Source of the DNA: Tunicatimonas pelagia
Lineage (GTDB): Bacteria; Bacteroidota; Bacteroidia; Cytophagales; Cyclobacteriaceae
Assembly (NCBI RefSeq): GCF_030506325.1
Contig: NZ_CP120683.1
Span: forward strand, 1-64,000
Direction of reading: 5' to 3'
DNA: 64,000 bases
Part shown: positions 63,639 through 64,000 of the stretch, piece after piece
Position numbering within the stretch: the first letter of the stretch is position 1
How the letters are laid out: each line of letters starts with the position of its first letter
The notes under the pieces: model-generated
Databases searched by the model: none
Seen by the model: only the letters and a program-made list of their open reading frames with translations
What the model was told of the DNA's origin: nothing
Position numbers and translations under genes: made by a program

Positions 63639-64000
63639 TTACGGATTTTCAGTAGTAGAAATTAATTCTGGTGGAGATGAAATTAATATTTCTTTAGCTG
63701 TTTTAATATTGCGTATGAGGTTAAAAACTTGTTCAATCTCATCATCAACATTGTCAAGCATTATAGATTCTAGGAAATCGTTATTATTTTTAGCATGTCC
63801 TCCATAGTTTCTTAGATTCCTCATACTTTGAATTTTTAACTTTACGTTCTCGCTAGTGCTTTGATCGTTAAAAATGTTATGACTATCAATATATGAAGCC
63901 TTATCGTTTAAAGATTTCTTGTTTTTGAAATCTTTAAAGTTACGCTCTTGAGCTGTTGGATTGTTGAAACTTGAAGGTGTCTTCCAATTTTCAGTTTCGT
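63639..64000 (-). CDS. Hypothetical protein, N-terminal part cut by the window edge
   Basis: An open frame runs from the window edge to TAA at 63639 and encodes at least 120 residues, including FKDFKNKKSLNDKASYIDSH and NLRNYGGHAKNNNDFLESIM and ending SSPPELISTTENP. It is hydrophilic, rich in Asn/Lys/Ser and helical near the end (VDDEIEQVFNLIRNIKTAKE). A Met (63824) gives a 61-residue alternative, but the continuous frame beyond it suggests a larger gene. No family was recognised. Its AT-rich composition differs from the neighbouring genes, suggesting transfer. Confidence 0.55.
   Translation of the reverse strand, partial: ETENWKTPSSFNNPTAQERNFKDFKNKKSLNDKASYIDSHNIFNDQSTSENVKLKIQSMRNLRNYGGHAKNNNDFLESIMLDNVDDEIEQVFNLIRNIKTAKEILISSPPELISTTENP

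Overview
The window looks like the dnaA-proximal end of a chromosome from a Bacteroidota member, most likely a marine Cytophagales relative (inference). Evidence: SusC/SusD pairs, CarboxypepD_reg-type TonB-dependent receptors, a type IX secretion (T9SS) type B sorting domain next to a PorP/SprF protein, a DUF4249 lipoprotein, and two promoters fitting the Bacteroidota pattern TTG-N19..21-TAnnTTTG. The first base is the ATG of dnaA, so coordinates were probably set at dnaA. The origin itself is not visible.

Layout. 1-2.7 kb: dnaA and a convergent membrane-anchored metallophosphoesterase. 2.7-9.4 kb: efflux operon tetR-tolC-hlyD-acrB (minus). 9.6-10.4 kb: an outer-membrane barrel protein. 10.8-21.0 kb: a 3,079-residue secreted repeat protein with a T9SS type B C-terminus, followed by porP/sprF. 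21.1-25.3 kb: rel, fur and purA (minus). 25.5-29.1 kb: tRNA-Leu(UAG), trigger factor, clpP, clpX. 29.4-32.1 kb: a Kelch lipoprotein, then cutC translationally coupled to an endonuclease/exonuclease/phosphatase-family protein. 32.2-44.8 kb: two SusC/SusD pairs facing away from a lone TonB-dependent receptor, with no glycoside hydrolase beside them. 44.77-44.94 kb: a MITE-like element at the susD stop codon. 45-52.2 kb: PAS histidine kinase, BNR-propeller protein, a fused membrane/outer-membrane protein and a Crp/Fnr regulator. 52.3-59.4 kb: a second efflux operon, tetR-tolC-hlyD-acrB plus an SDR. 59.6-63.0 kb: TonB receptor plus DUF4249 lipoprotein. 63.0-64.0 kb: decayed accessory DNA with a broken UPF0175 antitoxin, the tail of an Rpn/PD-(D/E)XK transposase and an unknown gene cut by the window edge.

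Themes. Much of the coding capacity serves the outer membrane: export (two RND pumps), import (TonB/Sus systems) and surface display (T9SS). Housekeeping islands cover replication initiation, stringent response, iron regulation, AMP synthesis and protein quality control. The most useful new observations are regulatory or structural: a 15-bp motif shared by the two promoters of efflux operon 2, an IS5-type MITE inserted exactly at a stop codon without altering it, non-ATG starts of tetR1 and tig, and the decayed genes at the right end. I see no CRISPR array, prophage, rRNA operon or clearly novel multi-gene defence system.
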